Shown one piece after another: positions 11,634 through 23,530 of a DNA stretch of 64,000 nucleotides. The position numbers and the translations under genes were made by a program. Position 1 is the first letter of the stretch; each line of letters opens with the position of its first letter. This stretch comes from Phoronis australis (Eukaryota > Phoronida > Phoronidae), in the NCBI GenBank assembly GCA_002633005.1, contig NMRA01000248.1, forward strand, positions 225,664 through 289,663, given 5' to 3'. The notes beneath the pieces are model-generated. The model had not been told where the DNA came from. It was given only the letters and a program-made list of their open reading frames with translations, and made no database searches.

Positions 11634-13364
11634 TCCAATTTCTGCCCTGACGATTCGGTGGTCAAAGCGGGACCTGAATTCGCGGCCCCCGACGAGTAAG
11701 TAGATTTCAGTTGTAGTTTCGTGGATGATTCACCAACATAATCACGTGCACATTACTTCTTTGGCTCACTAGTATATTTTCTTAACTGGAAGTTTAGTTT
11801 CCAACTTTGGCTGGTTTATGTCCGCGATGTCTTCAGTCTGGCCGCGAACGGGCCTGATCACTGAGGTTCCGAGCCACTGGCCGGGATAACGAGTCAGTGC
11901 GGCCGCGACGGGTTCCGAGCCATTTTCCGGGATAACAAGCGTTTTGTGTGTTTAGAACTCAAAAAATCACACAAGTCTAAACAACACAGATCTAGGTTTT
12001 CCTGTCTGTATCTCACGTAAAAATACGTCGAATTTATCTCCGAAAACTGACCCCAACTACCTGCCGAACTTTGTAAGTTACAGTATGTACAAATACATGT
12101 ACCAATAAATCCGTAACAGAGAAATAAAACACGTTTTTATAAGAACTCGGTCTATTTTTAACGGTTGTACATCGAAGTTTAATGATTTATTGGTGTTAAA
12201 CCAAGAATTCAAGCGATAAGCTAACACCAGTAACCCGTGTTGTGAACTGCTGAACATACTGCGCGTGAAACCAATTACGTCATGGGATAATTTCAACACC
12301 TCCGTCTGTCGTCAGGTGTCAGGTAACGCAACCGTACGTGCCGTTATTGAGTATAACTACTCAATCTAAATTGGTACAAATTACGTTGTTTTTTTGGGTA
12401 GCATGCTCCTTTAATTCAACGTTTTTCGTAACTGCGGTTTGAATCGCTGTTTGTGTTTTCAACTGAGAAAACTTCGCCGTCTGCAGCAGAAGTAGTCGCG
12501 GTTTTCACCACAGCATTGGCGTCACCCAAAGTAATTGTAACACCTACTAATTTAGCTGACTTAATAAGTTGATAGCCTGGTCTGAGCGGCTAGGCGGACA
12601 GCGAAATACAACGTGCAGTGTTCCTTTGGATTGTCTGAAGTCGGTGCTTCGCGATCGTCTGTGAAATATTTTGCAATTTTAAGTCCATTGCACACGCACT
12701 TCCCTGTCAACTAATTGCTAGAGGCTGCCAGAGCACAGAATTTCGCTATTCCCACCCAAAATACTTATAATCCACATCTCGCACCATATAAATTTTTGCG
12801 TCGCATGTACATATTTCTTTGCTCGTGCACAGGCTTGTGAGTAAAAAGTGTTGAATACAAATACACTGCCAAAACTGCGATTTACAAAAAGATTAACGGC
12901 GTTCCGATTCCCTGAATTGCATCGGACATGGACAGACCACAAAAGGTTGCGATAGTCTGCAGCCGTGTAGGCCACGTTCACCTGTTTTGCATTAACGTCT
13001 TACGTCTGTTTATTTTTTTAGTAAGTTATTTGAATATCATAAAATCAAACAAAAGTTGTCTTTTTCGCATGCTGTTTCATTGAAAAAACTATCGATATTT
13101 TTATCAATACCTGTTAATGGATTACGACATGCGAAGACAACCAACGTGTATTGTTGAGAAAATTCTAGCATATGAATGAAGGCCTTGGTTTTTTTCGTTC
13201 TGCCGATTAAAGTCTGTGTGGTGGGATTACATTCGAATCAAATACCACTGTACATTGTCAGGAATGTGTTTACAACGCTCAGTAAAGTTTAGTCGCCTTG
13301 AAGATGTGTGACGTAAACATCTTAGTCCTGTTTCTCTTGGATGAAGTCCAAAATGTGCCAAACC
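11634..13364. other. Non-coding interval with a small local duplication
   Basis: No supported gene. Around 11860-11940 the phrase GGTTCCGAGCCA and its GC-rich surroundings occur twice about 45 bp apart. The rest is ordinary AT-rich intergenic sequence. Confidence 0.45.
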
Positions 13365-13372
13365 TATATAAT
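13365..13372 (+). promoter_or_regulatory. TATA box of the permuted papain-like gene
   Basis: TATATAAT in the context CCTATATAAT, 165 bp before the predicted ATG at 13530. A start site about 30 bp downstream would give a 5' leader near 135 nt. The same CCTATATAAT core precedes the fibronectin II gene at 19.3 kb. Confidence 0.4.
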
Positions 13373-13529
13373 TGGATTGCTTTTGCACACCATAAAGTTT
13401 CCTTAACACGTGATCTGATTTTACTTCCTGGATGGGAGCCAATAGACTTCAACTTCCTCGTTTGCCTGTCAATATATATGGACCCCTGATTCAGAATTAT
13501 AATGGACAAACCAGTATTTGGAACCAACA

Positions 13530-14578
13530 ATGAAGTTTAACCAAAACGTTCTCGCGTTGCTTTGCGTTTTACTGGTTAGCCATGTCGCCGCGAATTGTCG
13601 CAAACGGAGAGAGTTGGACGCACTGAATCTTCGAAAGCTACTCGGAAGCGAAGTCGTCAGCATGCAGCGAGTTAGACGGCCACTTGGTAATAATAGAGAG
13701 AGCTATGGACCCATTTCACACTCTGGCGTAGTGGTTCAGACAAGCCAACCGGTTGGTGGCACAGACAGATGGCTTGTGCACAAAGGTGAGTCCCACGAAA
13801 AGACGGAAATGACTTGTGCGATACTTTTCATATCAATTTTGAAGAAAATTAATTGTTAATTCATTATTTCGAACTTTGTAACCTTACAAACAGTAATCAA
13901 TGGCAGTTTTAGGTAATTGCGATAAGGGACATTACTTCTAACACGATTGCCAACATATTTGGGCGTCTGACTAATGCGCGCATGTAGACTGAACTCGCAT
14001 GATGTAGGGCCTACGTCCTTTTTGGAAACCAGAACTAACTCTACCAGCACAAGTCCTTTTCAAAGCAGCATATTTCCATTAAAGTATGTTTTATTTGCTG
14101 TTTAAAGAAGACACGAAATTGCCAATGGGTTATTACTTTATAATTTTGTTAGCAAACATAGCCTACTGAGACGGGCACTGCGACACACAGCTAGACAAAC
14201 AGGCAAGCATTAGGCAGATAAACTATAGATGAAACGGAGGCGAACACTTGGCCTTTTTGAGGGATTATCGGTAGCACGTGTATTTGAACTACAGTATGCA
14301 TTTAAAATGTTTTAGGAAAAGATTTCGGTAACCATGGACAGACAGTCGTCACCAGAGCTGACGGTATGAGCAGTCGATGGAGCAACGAGGGAACGCCACA
14401 GTCCGGGGGAGGAAGGAGTGTTTCCGATCTTGTCAGAAGTGGGGGTCGACGTTACGACGTTGTGTTCAACAACTGTCACCACGCTGCCACGCGAATGATG
14501 TCAAGTGGCCGTTCAAGACTGCGCGACTTTGGCAGGCGAGTTAGGACAAGAGTCCGAAATTGGTTTGGACGAAATTAG
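13530..14578 (+). CDS. Secreted permuted papain-fold (NlpC/P60- or LRAT-like) protein with cationic C-terminal tail
   Basis: Two exons, 13530-13785 and 14316-14578, joined in phase 1 by a GTGAGT donor and a TTTTAG acceptor, encode 172 residues. Residues 1-21 are a clear signal peptide (MKFNQNVLALLC, then VSHVAA), followed by a basic stretch NCRKRRE. The core has a His-containing strand (SHSGVVVQ, His64), then WLVHKG (81-86), QTVVT (94-98), MSSRW (103-107), SVSDLVRSGG (120-129) and YDVVFNNCHHAATRMM (132-147) with Cys139. A His before a helix-borne NC motif is the order expected in circularly permuted papain-like enzymes, so His64 and Cys139 are the likely catalytic pair. Residues 151-172 are strongly basic (eight Arg) with spaced aromatic and aliphatic residues, like an amphipathic membrane-active helix. 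The substrate is unknown. The gene structure is secure; the enzymatic role is inference. Confidence 0.82.
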
Positions 14579-14649
14579 TGATTCGGCTGCAATTCAATCA
14601 AGGACTGGTAAAGGATTTTACTGAATGTGCACATATAACATCATTTAAG

Positions 14650-14661
14650 AATAAAAATAAA
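14650..14661 (+). terminator. Polyadenylation signals of the permuted papain-like gene
   Basis: Two adjoining AATAAA hexamers (14650-14655 and 14656-14661) about 75 bp after the TAG stop fit a short 3' untranslated region. Confidence 0.55.
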
Positions 14662-14662
14662 C

Positions 14663-17100
14663 GGCTGTCGCCCAAAGTCGTTAAAGAATGTCACAGGAGT
14701 TTTTATCAATCTATTTGCTTAGCGGAACTTCCTAAGAAGTGCAATTATAGCCGCGTTTAAAGAAAAGGAGAGGGGGAGGTGAGAGGTAGGGAGAACATTT
14801 ATTCAGCCGAGGGCCACAATACAAGCACAGTTTGCAGCACTGTGATTCTGTAGGTAGCCCCCTTGGTAGTTACAAAACCGCCAAAGTCAGATACTATTTC
14901 CATTTATTTGCTGGTGCCTATGTAATTATGTGGCTGAAGCTTTATTCAGCCATTGTCAAGTGAGAGCTTTAAGACCAAATTTTAAATTTCAATTCGCTCT
15001 TCATGGAACATATTCCAGATAACCAATGTCCCGATCCCCTATATGCATTACTACACCTATTTTGTGCTGGTTTCATTAGCAGAGATTGCAGCCAAGTTAT
15101 TCTCTTAATCTATACATTTAAAGCCGCATGTTGCCCTCTTAACAGGCTAAAAACGGAACTCGAAATATACCTTTTACTCTCTTGAAATCGGTCTAGCAAT
15201 ACTCCGTACTCTGATTGTCATTCATTTATCAACAAGAACATCTAAACAATCAGTGACTCACGAAAACGCCTCAGAGTTTATTGGGTTTATCAAACTCAAA
15301 ATTTTCGGACTCGGAAATAATTCATGATTGTTTTTAAAGAACAAAGCGCTTCGGTTAAGAATTCAACATTGACAGCTAAACAGGAGCGAAATACAGGATT
15401 ACGAATTTTCTCAAACTTGAGGCTTAGCTTGCGAACAGATGAGTTTTCTGTGTATACGTTAGTGACCCAGCTTATCTTAAGTCAGGGTGGTTTTGGTCGC
15501 GTTGCTGGGCGTTATTTTACACGAGTGACATATGTGATGATCAAGTAAGTTCCGGCACAGTTTGCCAAAAAGCCGTAAAAAGTATTGTATTACGAAATTC
15601 ACTAATATACAAACATGCCAATTTTAATTTTCATTACAATTAAGGGGTTACGTAATTTTCAAAATGCTGATTTTACTTTGTGTTATGGTGTGATACTAAA
15701 CAAGTTAAGATAGATAAACAGAAGTGTACAAATTAGGTGAGGCTAATTAGCAGTAAAAAGGCAAGTTATTATTTGTTAAATAGGAAAGTCTCGTTTTACA
15801 TGTAGATTGTTAACACAAACTAAACTTCTCTCACAACCCAGACAACACAGCACAATCACCATCTAGTGAAATGTAATGGGCAATAACGATCGTGCAATTC
15901 GCACGCTGTTGAGAAGGTCTATTGAGCATTTTATGTGACACTGTTTGAGAAGGTCTATTGAGCATTTTATGTGACACTGTTTGAGAAAAATGATCCAAAG
16001 CTAAGTCGACGACACCCAGATAGTTTCGTATTTCAAAGGAAACACGAGGGTATCAAATAAAGCACCCAACATTTAACGGTATAACTTTTTGTAGAAGCCA
16101 AAATGTTAAAATTTGAGGTACACATACCCCAGAAAAAATAACTACACAAAGGAAAGAAAATCAGTGTAAACCGGAATGTCTGGCTAAAGCTATCAAACTA
16201 TAAAACTGATTTCGTGTAACGAAATAAATTTGTTTTCAAAAGTATTTCAATGATTAGTTTAATAACACGAAGTGGCATTTTTGTCAGAGGGGCCTCTGTT
16301 TATCCGAAGAATGGTGTGATTCGGTGATTGCACTTCCATTTACAGTATGTAACGACCAAAAGTTTTTTTAAATCAACCATAAATTAAAACACAACATTGT
16401 AACTGAATGAGCGAGATTTTGTTCAAATACCGTGAACATTTTTCAAATATCACTAATGAACAGATCCAGCGGACCCTTAATGCGTTCGACACACGTTTCA
16501 AATTAGTGTGTCTGCACTAAGTCAATAAATGGAAAAGTCACCTTGCAGTAATACAGAAAATGAAAACATCCAGGGGGGCGTGAGAACGTGGGCAGCTGAA
16601 CCACAAGCTACGGTTGTTTTATCAAAAGAAAACTGGGACACATGGCACCACCGAGTGAGCCGGTCACCTACTTTTACCCACATGGAGTTATTAATAATCT
16701 ACTGATTGCTAAGGAGAGTCACGTGGTCTTGTCATTCCGCGGGGGGCGTCATCAACTCTTTTCACTCGATATCGAACTCGAAACGTTTTTCTTAACATGG
16801 GTTTCTACCTTGGTACGAACTTAAGACAAGTGAAAATTATTTTACGCTTGAGTATATTATGGATTATTTTAATCGTATTTTGACCCTAGCTTAGCTATAA
16901 GTTCGAATCTGTTCGAGTTACTCCGGATTTCGAATCAAGGGGCCATCAACGGCAAATTTGTGCTACGCAGTAGTTTTGGTAGTCATTCTCAAGTAGAGAG
17001 TAACATATGATTATTCTGAGTTTGTACTAAAAGAAAACGGAACATACCAAATATATTTTCGAGTTCGACTTCGAGTAAAAAGATCCAGGGCAAAGAACTG
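14663..17100. other. Non-coding interval
   Basis: No supported gene. It contains a 37-bp tandem duplication listed separately. Short open frames here have no splice, codon or domain support. Confidence 0.45.
15908..15985. repeat. 37-bp direct tandem duplication
   Basis: The segment beginning GAGAAGGTCTATTGAGCATT occurs twice in succession without mismatch, at about 15910 and 15947. It looks like a recent replication slip. Confidence 0.85.
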
Positions 17101-17142
17101 TGCTTTGGAAAGAAAGACGCGAGACACTGTTCTTCCAAACGC

Positions 17143-17275
17143 AAGCAGGGGGGGTCCAGGATTTTGAGTTAGGCGGGGGGCCAGGCCAGAGCATTAGCCA
17201 GGATTTTACGCGTCAGACATTCGCACTTCCGAACTGCCAAAGGGAACCTGGAAGAACTTTATGGGGGCCATGGAC
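17143..17275 (+). repeat. Interspersed repeat fragment shared with 34.4-34.5 kb
   Basis: A segment containing CCAGGATTTTACGCGTCAGA and then CATT is similar, on the opposite strand, to about 34390-34500. Translation of both gives a shared pattern QDF-RQT---P-CQ-E. This marks a dispersed repeat family, possibly the relic of a coding element. Confidence 0.5.
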
Positions 17276-17790
17276 CCCTTGGCAAGATACTCACGAGACA
17301 ATCTTCGCTGATAGAACAGAAACCATAAAATTTCCCTCATAATTGCACATTCCAGTATTGCGGACCGATTATATGAAATGGTAGCCATTTGTGGGTCTAC
17401 TCGCAAGCGCTTTATTTCGTGATTTTGTGTGGTTTTCCATGACCTATCCAAATTAGCAAGAAACTCGGCGCGCTACATAACATATTGCTGAAGACAGAGC
17501 CCCCCCCCCTTTTTTAATGGTCACCCCTATTCAATGGACTGATGAACCCTGGGGTTGAGTTAAGTAGAAAAATCTATCCAAAATCACGTGGTAATTCTTG
17601 CCTTTCGGCGAGGTCCTGGCGTTACTGAACTCAACCTTGCGCTACATGTATACGGTGCTGCCACCTATGCTGCAACAAGGCTTTACGTCAGTCATCACTA
17701 TTGACATCTGCTCGACGTGCATGTTCACTAATCACAACAGGCGCCTGACTCTCACCCTGAAGATGCTCTTCTCGTTTCAATTTAGAGGAG

Positions 17791-17932
17791 GCAGTGTGGC
17801 CTGGTTGATAAGTGCCCGCTTTCTTTACTCGAGGTCGTGGGTTCAAGTCCCACCAGGTCACACTGCTAAACCCTTGAGCCAGGTTTCTAGCTCCTCAGCT
17901 CGGTTTATACCTTATATTAATAAAGCATAAAC
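17791..17932 (+). repeat. tRNA-like sequence, probable SINE head
   Basis: An A-box-like TGGCCTGGTTGATAAG starts at 17797 and a perfect B-box-like GGTTCAAGTCC lies at 17840-17850 inside a GTGGG/CCCAC stem. The acceptor stem does not pair properly for a functional tRNA, and the element runs on to an AATAAAG-containing AT-rich end. A tRNA-derived SINE fits better than a tRNA gene. Confidence 0.4.
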
Positions 17933-17935
17933 ATA

Positions 17936-19300
17936 GTTCCAGGTGATCAGTGCAATTGGCCCACGTCTGGTACAGCGTGTATCAGACCGCCTGCAATTGT
18001 TTATTTTTTGTTCAATTTAGTCGATAATTCAATAAAAACGAATATCAACGCAAAATAGTTTAGTTCAAACGTGTTCCACCTCATGCTCTTTCAACCTGAC
18101 ATCAGTTTTTGGAATGTAAACAGAATTCCATTTTCTATTCGTGTGGTTCACCAACAAAATGAAGGCCATGTCTTAACACTATTTTGCAAAAAGAGAGACA
18201 CCGGGCAGTAAAAGGTATATACATGGCTGTAATTAGTGGTAAATTTATGTTCTATGTGTTAATCTGGTGAAAATAAAAGTAAATGTCTTTAATTGCACTG
18301 GTCCGTGGTGGGCGTAAAACTGCTTTTAGGATATAACGAGCCGTAGCTGTGAACAACATCAATTCTTTATTAATTTCTGGAAAATAAAGCATTTTCATAT
18401 ACTAAAAATTATGTCTGAAAGAACAAAAACCGGGTTCTAAAATGATGTTGCGTACCTGTCAGCAGTTATCATTGTTGTCTGCCGGTGGGCCACATTTTTT
18501 AACCAAACTTAATTTTTGAAATATACATTCACGAAAAGCAATCGGCAGGGAGACTTCATTGGCGTCATTTTAAGTAAAGTTTTAATGTAGGACCATAGAA
18601 AAATGTATTTATATCAGATATAATGCTGTATGGACTGATCCCCAAAATGCTGTTAGAACTTTTGCATGAAAGGGTATCAAAAGTAGGATTATGATGACTT
18701 TAAAGTTGCATACAGCGAAAACGAAATATTTTAGAAACAGTAACGGCGTTAACGTTTTAAATCCCTCATCTTGACCATGTATATCAAATGAAGTTTGGTC
18801 ACGTTATTAATACCGTTGGTTTCCAATCAGCGTACCTTTCTGCTGATTTTTACTAAAACTCCATGGTCACGTGACCCAATTAATAAGACATTGGTAAAAA
18901 GTCAAAGATCAAACTCTCCACATTAACAAACTATATATGTTTATTGAGTTAAGTAATGTAGATATTTGCTCAATACGCAACTTGTCAATATGGTCAAACA
19001 TGTACATTTTTCATTACTTGCAGAGTTCGGGTTATTGAATAAACTTACAAAAATAAGATACTTCAGTAACACGGTTTAGGTTAGCTTAAAATTCAAAGGA
19101 AGTATGGGGAACTAACCTTGATAAGGACATTTCACATGGAACGAGGGTAGGCAGAGTCGTTTTTAGCATCTAAATTTGTGCAATGTTACTTTAAAAACAC
19201 AAGCGGGTTAGAAACGGTGCCCTGTGTGATTCCAGTAGTTGTTGTTATCATTGTATGAAGATAATGATGAATCGTCGTGACCTATGACGTTTTTTGTGAC
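17936..19300. other. Non-coding interval
   Basis: AT-rich intergenic sequence with no supported gene or obvious repeat structure. Confidence 0.45.
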
Positions 19301-19304
19301 ACCC

Positions 19305-19339
19305 TATATAATGCTAAATGTCACCCGAAAATTCAGATT
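19305..19339 (+). promoter_or_regulatory. Core promoter of the fibronectin II gene (TATA plus initiator)
   Basis: TATATAA at 19305-19311 is followed about 28 bp later by TCAGATT, a good initiator match (19333-19339). This places the start site about 26 bp before the ATG at 19361. TGACGT, a CRE-like half site, lies about 20 bp upstream of the TATA box. Confidence 0.6.
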
Positions 19340-19360
19340 CCATCGTCACCCTCGGTTACC

Positions 19361-19666
19361 ATGGTGCTGCTTTATTTCCTAGTCACTGTTGCCTTCACTG
19401 CAGGTTTGGTGATGTTTTCTGTTGTAGGTTTATAGGCGTTCGGTAAAATTGATTTCAAAAAGATTTAATGTCAAGGTTCACTATATATCGTAGTGAGCAT
19501 TTCTGAATATTTTGCTGGTCAACGAGACATTTTTGATGATTTTAATTCAAAATATAGGCGACTTACCATCCTGGTTGGCCTTGCAACTTGCTGGAAACAT
19601 TCGAGAATTTCATCTAAGAATTAAACTTGGATGTTGCGTATAAAAAATACATCGGCGTCATCAATG

Positions 19667-19749
<83 letters not shown>

Positions 19750-22700
19750 GTGTTATTACACTGTATTTCAATAGCTATTGGCATTATCATCATCATTGGC
19801 ATCGTCATCGTCATCGTCATCATCATCTTCATCATCATCACCACTTTTCATTATTATCAAATTTAATTCTTTCGCAACCGTAGGCAAAGTTCCAAACAGT
19901 GTCATGTACTAGGCATAATATGTGGCCAGACAAGTTTGGGAAGTTGTTTATTTTCGGCCCATTTGGTGACTTTCAAATTTGCAGTTGAAGGAGATCAGAC
20001 GTACGGCGGGAACGGGGCTNAAATCACGACCACCAGGTACTGAAAGAATCAACAAAAAAAGTACAGGTTTCATTTTTTATAAACCAACCTCTAACTAAAA
20101 TGGTTACCGTATTCGCCGTAATAACCGCCAGGGCGCTTAGAAAAGATTGTTTCGGGGGGGGGGGGGCGCTTATTGTAACCCAAGGCCGTTGAAACCCGGC
20201 ATTTTCTCAGTCGTTATCCCCCTTATCTAGAACCCTCGTGGATTTTGGAGAATTATCACCCTCGGGGCTGACGCCCCTCGGGCGATAATTCTCCAAAATC
20301 CACTTGGGCTCTAGATAACGGGGGATAACGACTTCGCCATGGAATAATCTATATGTACGTAATTTTTTGATATTACATGGGCGAATCACAAAGTAGTGCA
20401 AAGTAGATATCTATACGCCTTACATTTTATCGTCTGCAAAACACTATATACATGTATGTACAACCAAACGCGCGCGAACTCAACAATGCATGAATTTTGA
20501 GAAGATGACAAGGTTATGATTGACAAATCGGGTGTCGCAACTGTACGTACTCTCAGTCGGAAGGACATGCAAACAACTTTTTAAACGGACCCGTCTTCGG
20601 CGGCGAATTCCATATCCACGTTAATTCAAACGGAGACGAGCCCCAACTCGAGAAACGCGGCGAGATTGTCAAGGTCAAATCTGTGCTCACGCGCGGGAAA
20701 GCCTTGCTGACTATTGCTTCTGGATATTTTTAAGCTTTAATATTTTAACTTTAAAGACTATTTATTAGATTGTAACTTGCATATTTGCTGCGGAAGCTGA
20801 ATGCATTTTACATTTGTTAAACCTATTATCAAAACGTAGCTGAATTACTTTATATTGCGCAAGCGTGTTTTTACAAAAGTTGAGTCGTGTGGTTGAAAGT
20901 TTTAGACACGTCGAGTTTTTCAGCTAAAAAGATCATTTTTACGGTTCATGTGAGAAAACAAATCTGTTTATGCAAGTGGGTCCAGAAGAAGTATTAAAAC
21001 ACGTCAAATTCGTCCAGGAATTTGTGATCCAAACGAATCTTTCTTGTCTAAATTCGTGACTTAACATTTAAGGAGGAAAATCTGAATGGAAACCTTTGGA
21101 CGCAACATTCGGTGGAAACGGAGGAAATAAGTCCTGCGTCTTTCCATTCAACTATGGAGGCGTTGATTGGACCACCTGCATAACTGACACACACGACAAA
21201 CCTTGGTGTTCAGTGACGTCTGATTATGACGTCGATGGACTGTGGGGAAATTGTATGTATCCAAGTAAGTACAAAGGCATAATGAATTTCTAAAGACATG
21301 TTTACACATTCCAATTTTTGTCGATTTCGTGTGCGACTCTTTAAACACTGGCTACACACTCCGATTTTGGTGTAGAGCTTTACGAGCAAATTTTTAGTTC
21401 TAAATAGTCGCCTCGGAACTCCTGGGAGTACTTTGAATGTGGTGGCCAATACAGGACATGTAGGTCAGATGGGGGAGTTTTTCACCACCAGTTTCCTTAC
21501 ATAAAGTGCATTTTCAATACCTTGGGAATTCGAAATCCTACAAAATTCCCTTTTCCAACCACAAAATTCAACACGTTAATGTTTTTGTATTATATTGATT
21601 TTTTAAATAAGATTACAGAACATGTACTTACTTTTTGACACCATGCAGGTTTATCTTCTTGTACTACTTCAATGTTGTTAGATTAAAGACGAGTGTTGAA
21701 GAAGCTTTACAAAAGATTATGGGATTAATCCTGTAAAAGAGGGTGATTCCAGAAACATTTTCAATAATACTTCCTTTATCAACCGCATTCTTTAAGTAGT
21801 TTGCTATTCTAATGTTCTAACTGAAGCCAACCACGTCAAAAATATAGTCAAGTACGCACTCCCTCCCGGGTCGGAGTACTTGTTTACATACCCCGATTAG
21901 TCGTTTAGGACAGTCGAATATGATCAATCCATTGGTTTTGGAGTGCGTAAACAGTCAAAAACGTAGTTCATATTTTCGAAAATAAAATGGCGTTATGTTT
22001 TCGCATGTGGATGATTGGATGCAGGTCGTCACTGACTTTCAGTGCAATGACTGAAGACTAGCTCAAGTCATTAAGTTGGTCTTTATTAATCTCCACCTTA
22101 TGAGCACTCGTCTACTAGCTGGAACAAAACGTATGAAGTCATGTCTGTTCCATGCTACAGTCATTTCTGCAATTCTTTGACTTGTGACGAACTTCGAAGT
22201 CACTTCCAACAAATGTTAGACTCGTTGATTCGATAACCTGTTGTCTCTTAAGCTGCTTCTCTTTTCACTAAAGCTGTAACTGTTTATAATGTAACAGCGG
22301 ACTTTAGATCTGTGACTCTTGTAACTTTGCAACTGACACTCACTAACTCGTACCTGAGTATTTATAATCTCTTACGTGTACAATGTTTACTAATTCAAGC
22401 AATTCTAGAAGTTTTCGGAATTAACCCAGTCATTCTATAAACATGAACTGCACTCGTGAATGTCCCAGACTATGATTCATATCAATCGCAGGAACCTACT
22501 GCGATGTTCTCAAGTATTATATTGTAAACAAATTCCCGGTATTATAATCAATGGCCTGGTCTCGTAGGACATATCAACGAGGGTCATTCTACTCCTGACA
22601 AGTAGTTACGACGGGAGCAACTCAAGAGTGGGCTGTGTGTGGCATAAATACACCTTGGAGGGCTTTTCATTATATTATAGACCCACAATCCCCTTGTTTT

Positions 22701-23009
22701 GCGTTGGTGTAGTATCGTCATAACAATACACAGCATCTCTTCTGCTCTTGTTTGACTTCACTTGCATATATCGTGTCATTAAATTGGTTTTCCTTTTCAG
22801 AAACCAGTAACATTGTGACCGTAGGCGGAAATTCCAACGGTAAAACGTGTTTCTTCCCCTTTATATACAACGGCAAGCTTTATGAAGAGTGCACCACAGC
22901 CGACCACCACTCGCTCTGGTGTGCAACTACTCCAGACTATGACTTACATTATTTATGGGGAAGTTGCCCGGCAGTACCTCCAACACCGCCAGTACCAGAA
23001 GGCTACTAA
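19361..23009 (+). CDS. Small secreted protein with tandem fibronectin type II modules
   Basis: Exon 1 (19361-19403) encodes the signal peptide MVLLYFLVTVAFTA and ends in phase 1. Exons 21073-21264 and 22801-23009 each encode one fibronectin type II module with phase-1 borders, so each can be spliced or duplicated as a unit. Module 1 has GGNGGNKSCVFPFNYGG, then Cys in TTCITD, PWCSVTSDYD and LWGNC. Module 2 has NGKTCFFPFIYNG, EECTT, LWCATTPDYD and LWGSC. All eight cysteines needed for two disulfides per module are present. The protein ends in a proline-rich tail, PAVPPTPPVPEGY. Spliced directly, these exons give 147 residues. Such modules bind collagen, gelatin or choline phospholipids in known proteins; the ligand here is unknown. 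A stump of a further module at 19985-20036 is cut by a gap. Confidence 0.88.
19672..19750. repeat. (TTA)n microsatellite
   Basis: About 26 uninterrupted TTA units, followed to 19850 by imperfect ATC/GTC triplets, inside the first intron of the fibronectin II gene. Confidence 0.95.
19985..20036 (+). other. Truncated fibronectin II exon interrupted by a gap
   Basis: After a good acceptor (TTGCAG at 19979-19984) the phase-1 reading begins VEGDQTYGGNGA, which matches the start of a fibronectin II module, and then meets the N at 20020. The sequence after the N does not continue the module. Most of this exon seems lost in the assembly gap, so the real protein may have three modules. Confidence 0.5.
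20106..20200. mobile_element. 5' end fragment of the 39.3 kb TIR transposon family
   Basis: About 92 bp starting TACCGTATTCGCCGTAATAA match the left end of the element at 39281-40667, then similarity stops. No matching right end was found here. Confidence 0.7.
20210..20332. repeat. 123-bp fold-back hairpin
   Basis: Two arms of about 58 bp pair almost throughout; outer ends are GTCGTTATCCCCC and its complement, and each arm contains GGATTTTGGAGAATTATC. The loop is only a few bases. No target duplication was found. It sits in the first third of the fibronectin II gene intron. Confidence 0.8.
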
Positions 23010-23039
23010 ATAACATAATGTGTTGTACACTATTAAGTA

Positions 23040-23072
23040 CAATAAGACTATTGGTACTCAGTGTGTTTTGTT
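23040..23072 (+). terminator. Likely polyadenylation region of the fibronectin II gene
   Basis: A variant hexamer AATAAG at 23041 lies 32 bp after the stop codon and is followed by a GT-rich run (GTGTGTTTTGTT), the usual order of cleavage signals. Confidence 0.4.
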
Positions 23073-23282
23073 AATTACTGTTTATCGCCGATATGTCTCA
23101 CCAGGCAGTCGTTCACAAAACTGAGCATCCTGAAAAACTTTTACGAATTGTCTTGGCGACCATACATCCGTTTTTTGTCAACTCACCGCTTTTTAAAACC
23201 TTCTGTGGTCGTTCTATCCACTATCAAGCAAAAACCAACAACAACTATCAGTGGCAAGATCTTCACGTTGTCTTGCAGTCAA

Positions 23283-23530
23283 GGCAACAGGCATACATAC
23301 ATACATACATACATGCATCCACACAGACATATATGTATTTATGTTTTTATGTATGTATGTATTTATGTATGTATGTATGTATGTATGTATTTATGTATGT
23401 ATGTATGTATGTATTTATGTATGTATGTATGTATGTATGTATGTATTTATGTATGTTTGTGTGTGCGTGTGTGCGCATGTGTGTGTGCGCGTGTGTGTGT
23501 GTGTGTACGTATGTATGTGTGTATGTATGC
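23283..23530. repeat. ACAT/TATG microsatellite with TG tract
   Basis: A (CATA)n start is followed by about 120 bp of TATG/TTTATG units and then TG/CG dinucleotides. Long frames on both strands (poly Tyr-Val-Cys-Met or His-Thr) are products of this repeat. Confidence 0.95.

Noticed and set aside
12575-12612. tRNA-like A-box, TGGTCTGAGCGGCTAGG
   Set aside because: No B box follows at a suitable distance and no acceptor stem forms.
17791-17865. Functional tRNA gene
   Set aside because: A and B boxes are present, but the acceptor stem fails to pair and the anticodon arm is not convincing; called a SINE-like relic instead.
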